A DNA stretch of 64,000 bases from Triplophysa rosa (Eukaryota > Chordata > Actinopteri > Cypriniformes > Nemacheilidae): the NCBI RefSeq assembly GCF_024868665.1, contig NC_079912.1, positions 17,865,673 through 17,929,672 on the forward strand, given 5' to 3'. Below the pieces are notes generated by a model. The model was not told the origin of the DNA, ran no database searches, and saw nothing but the letters and a program-made list of their open reading frames with translations. Positions 44,649 through 64,000 of the stretch are shown piece by piece. Made by a program: the position numbers and the translations under genes. Every line of letters starts with the position of its first letter. Positions within the stretch are counted from its first letter, which is position 1.

Positions 44649-47600
44649 CTGCGCTTTCTCTAATTTCTTATAGCACTGCGGCTTCTTTTTAATTTGTTAC
44701 CATCAGTTATGAAGATTACTATTTGTATAGCCACAGTTTTACTACAAATACCACAATTAAACTACATAGTTACTGTAGCAAAACAATGGTTAATTTGCGG
44801 TTATAGTTTAAATATAGTATGTTTTTTTACTCAAACTAAAACAGGTTAATTTTCGTATAGGAAGGCGTAACAAGTAACTGAATATATAATTTTCATCAAT
44901 CCACAACAAACATGGTCAGATGCCGTCACCCCAGAAAACTATGATCTTGATTCCTAATATGGAGCTTTAATCTCTCTCTCAAAACCTCAGGTTTTGTCTA
45001 ATATTTTCAGCCTCTGATCTTCCCAAGTGCCAAATACAACTGATTTACAAAAGTATATTTGATCACACTGTGTGCTGGGCTTGTGGTGACAGCTGTTGAA
45101 TTGGTGTTGATGAGTTTAAAGTAAGGTGAATCATGGCCACTAGAAGGGAGACTTATGCTCTGATAATCATTGATTGTGTCAGATTTTATTCGAATGCATT
45201 TTAAAATGCAATTAACTATACAGCTGCATGGAATGTAAGTACATTTTTAATGCACTTTTTTAAGCACAAATTATAATCTAAAATGTTATTTGAGAAAGAA
45301 TTGTATCAGATTTGAGCAAAGGCACCCTTATTGTAGTATCAACATCAGAGTTGTTTTGTGGATGCTGAATCCCATAATGTATGAATTATAGGGTATCCAA
45401 CATCATTAGCAACAAAAAGACCTATGGTGAATGTTGTGGTATAGTAACTGTTCCTACACATCAATGCATTTGAGCAGGAGCCTTAAGACCAAAGCATCTC
45501 GGCCTTTACAGACCTAGTGGCCCATAAACAGACCAAGAGTCCAATATAAAAAGCTACATTGTTCTGGTAATTGTATATTAACTTGAATTAATATAAAGAA
45601 TTGTGGTTTGGAACATCATAAACTGTATCTGAAGCCGAAAGAGGTATGTTATAATGATAGACCACGCAGGTGAATGTGACTGTTTCTAGAGAATACAAAA
45701 GAAATGGGAATCATTTCAAACATTGCACTGTTCTAACAAAAAGAGGAGAATAAAATCAGTTTTAAAGGAAAATAATACGTACCTAATCATATATATATAT
45801 AGCATCCACCAAACCGAAAACCCTGCCCAGTCAATGACTCCAAAATGAATCCTGTCGAAAATTCATTTTTCTTCATGAGTAATTTAGTCTGCAGTGGGAT
45901 GATCTTGTTCAACTTTTGCTTAAACAGAAATTGATTTTATGCCACGCCTACATTTTGGGGCTTTCATTTATGAATACGGCAACAGGACGCAAGACAAAAT
46001 GGGTTTTGTGTTCTTGCAATGGTGTAAATGAATCACATTGTTGAAGAGCAGACCTATTTTCATGCCACATTAGATTATAATCCTTTAGTGTGAGGTGACA
46101 CAGACTGAAAATGAAACTTTAGGATATATTGAACACTTAATCATTGCGAGCGTTGAGGGGAAATAGAGCTATTCTGCACACCCTTTGAATTTCATTTTAC
46201 AGCTTCACAGAGCCACGGGGACAAGACAGCAGGGGTCTGATACAGATTTTTGCACTGGAATATTTCAGCCGGCGAGTCAGAAACATTTAACCAAGACAAC
46301 CGAGACGTCTACATCCAAGACTTGTTCCTAAACTACAGAGGTTAACTGCTCAACTTATTAAATGTGTAATGCGGGTGAGTCAAGACTATATGTAATACAA
46401 TCCCGTTACTGACGACATTTTTTGGGTTAACAGTTGGCTTGTAAGGAGTACTCATAAAACTAAGTATTTGTAAAAATGAACTTTATTATGAACAGATTTA
46501 TGTTTCAGTCATTTATGTTTGCTGGATACGGATATTTAAAAACTCTATTTGATAAAGGTACAGTAATAGATTGTCTTAATCAATCGACTGATATGTTAAC
46601 ATGCTGTCTCGAAAGAAAGTTTGCACATTTAACATTCCAGATCAGATTAATGATTTATTTTGACCACAGAAATGTATTTATGAATTCTGATGGCCTGGTA
46701 ATCACGCTTTACAAAATCCTCGAACTCTCACAACATCTCTGGACGTTCCTGTTTGCTTCTGTAATGAGGCCACGTAAAGCTGAGGGTAAAAACTCACACA
46801 ACGCACAAAAGTAATTGGCAATACAGCTTACAGCAGGCGACCAAGAGCTACAGCCCGTCGCAAAAGACTACATTTAAGGTGTCTGATTCTTAATCCCCAT
46901 AATGCCTCAGCAGGCATGAGCCGCCACATGAGAGAGGAGCTCAAAGCGCTCTCATCACATGACACACTTCATGTTGACAATCTCTTGATAGGAGCGATAA
47001 CAGGTACAGGCTCCCTGCCTTTGTGTGTGCGTGCCCATGTGTGAATGGTTAGGGAGCGAGACACGTCTTGTTGGACAACATGCAAAGCCTGCTGGGAATG
47101 TAACGCTTTGAAACTGTGCTCAGTTCTGAGCAATGGATTATAGGAGGGATTCAAGACCGGCACGTCTGGCTTGTGTTTTTCGGTTTCCAAGGGAACGTGC
47201 CATATCACGGTGATAGAACATTTGGACGGCTGTGGCTTTGACAATTCTGCACCTAGCTGGAGGGGATGAAGGTTTAGAGTGACAAGGAATTCTGGGTATC
47301 CAGAGAGAAGCTTGATGTGATCCACCTTCGGAAATATCCAAAAGTTTATACGCATGCAATGTATACCGTGCTGTCAATAGATATCTAAACACAAAAAACT
47401 GAAATGAAATGAATTTGCGCATTAAAACCATCTCTAAATCGCAAAGAGTAGTTTATTGTTCTGACATCAGAACATCATCCAAATCCAGCGTGATTATCTA
47501 TGTAGCTTAACAACACAACTTGGACCAAGTCAACATTTCAAGTTTCATTTTCTTTTCTCTGTTTGACATAAAGGAAAACAGAATCGATTTGTACAAGTCT

Positions 47601-48949
47601 TTTTCTGCTTTGTTGCTTTCAGACACTGACATCTGCACATAAAAATGATATAGATCTATATTTATATGTATATTCATATTTATATATTTATCATTCTCTA
47701 TTAACATTTCGGCGTAGCAGTTCATTACCTTTTGTCAAACGAAAGTCACCTGTCAGAAACAAAAGCTCTCAAACCAAACACTGACTGACATACAGCACAC
47801 ACTCAACTAACATCGAGAGACAGGTTTTGTACATCTTTGGAGGGAATTAAGCTTGCAAACATTTTGCCCTCCAGTGTTTTTTAGACGTATAGCTTAATTC
47901 CAGAAAAACACACTTGAGAACAAAAAAAGCAGGTACAAATCGAAGAAAGAACTAGTAACCTAAAAATGTCTCCAGTGCTGATCTAAGAGAGGTAAAATTT
48001 GGCACCATGTTAGTTATCATATCAATTATTTAGCACAGAGAACTCAAGTAGAGGTCTAAAACAAGACAAATATGGATGACAATTTGACTTCCACACCAAG
48101 TTTAGGAAAAAAAACCAAACATTGATTCTTTTAGGCAGTGAGAAAGCACTTCATTGAGGAGAAGTGTGGAATGATGCTCTGGTCTTGAACTGCTTTTGAT
48201 CTGCGATAGTTTCCACAAACATTTTCACATTTTTAGAATGAACAACACTGGCTTACACATCCTCGCGCTTTAAACATCCGGGGAAAGGAGTTTTTTTTGT
48301 TGTTTTTCTTTGAACTGTAAAACGACATCCAAACCACAGGAAGATCCAGGTGGTCTGTGTAATTTCTACACAATGCACTTGTGTAATGCATTTCTTTAAT
48401 GTACACCAAATACTTTACATCAACAAATTAAAAAAGATCAAATAAAAAATTAAGCAAAAATAGAGGAAAAACCATGGAGAAAACGAATATTTCTTACTAG
48501 TCAAGATCCTTTGCATGACATCAAATGAAAAGGACGTTTCGAAAGGGTGACAAGCTGTTTCCGTACCTCATACTAACTTGATTTTCTTGTGCTTACATAC
48601 CCCTCCCTTCCTATACTATACTTGTGCACTTTCTTTAATAACCTACACTTTTCAAACCCACACGCTACTCCAAAGGTTAAGCTTTTGCTTCCTTTAAAAT
48701 ATGTGCTTTTTTCATCTCTCATGCATTCTTTCTCTGTCTCTCCTCAAGGATTTGTTTTATCTGCGTCTCCTCTCTCTCTCCATCAGCTCTCTCTCCATCT
48801 CTCTCTCTTCTTGCTCACATTCACCATGGAACCAGCTTAGACGAACAAAACTTGCTGAGAAATGTTTTGTGATATGCATGCACATGCAGTTTCCCGGCCT
48901 CTCCACATGCCGCGCCTCCCGTCCGCAGGACCCTCGGGTTCGTGAAGTC

Positions 48950-64000
<15,051 letters not shown>

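Overview
The window is vertebrate nuclear DNA from a teleost, most likely a cyprinid. The gene order and protein identities are vertebrate. The introns are packed with fish-type short DNA transposons, chiefly palindromic elements that begin with an AAAGGGATAGTTCACCC-like end (Angel-like), plus tRNA-derived SINEs. The genes were read exon by exon from splice sites and reading phase. No database search was run.

Layout: (1) 1-4.3 kb: the 5' exons of an A-Myb gene (mybl1-like) on the minus strand, running off the left edge, with a GC/CCAAT/octamer promoter near 4.25 kb. (2) 4.9-10.1 kb: two intronless arylamine N-acetyltransferase genes on the minus strand. They lie in a roughly 1.08-kb duplicated segment with only three differences, separated by repeats, a degenerate satellite and a hAT transposase scrap. 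(3) 10.3-14.0 kb: a shared head-to-head promoter region, then the five-exon ropn1l on the plus strand. (4) 16.1-25.0 kb: the four-exon ankrd33b on the plus strand, with a THAP-domain transposon remnant in intron 2. (5) 28.4-43.6 kb: dap (death-associated protein) on the minus strand, four exons. Its 13-kb second intron is a transposon graveyard holding a 2.15-kb long-inverted-repeat element. (6) 48.9-62.5 kb: the last five coding exons found of ctnnd2 (delta-catenin) on the minus strand, ending in the PDZ-binding tail DSWV; the gene continues off the right edge.

The block ropn1l(+) ankrd33b(+) dap(-) ctnnd2(-) has the same order and orientation as human 5p15.2, as I recall that map. The mybl1 and N-acetyltransferase genes on its left are not neighbours there, so a synteny break lies near 10 kb.

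The genes are not one pathway: a germ-cell transcription factor, xenobiotic acetylation, a sperm/cilia scaffold, an ankyrin-repeat protein, an autophagy regulator and a neuronal armadillo catenin. No prokaryotic system, CRISPR array or operon is present. The most unusual items are the near-identical acetyltransferase copies, the long-inverted-repeat element with an inward-reading protein start in its arms, and a UG-repeat tract directly in front of a ctnnd2 exon.
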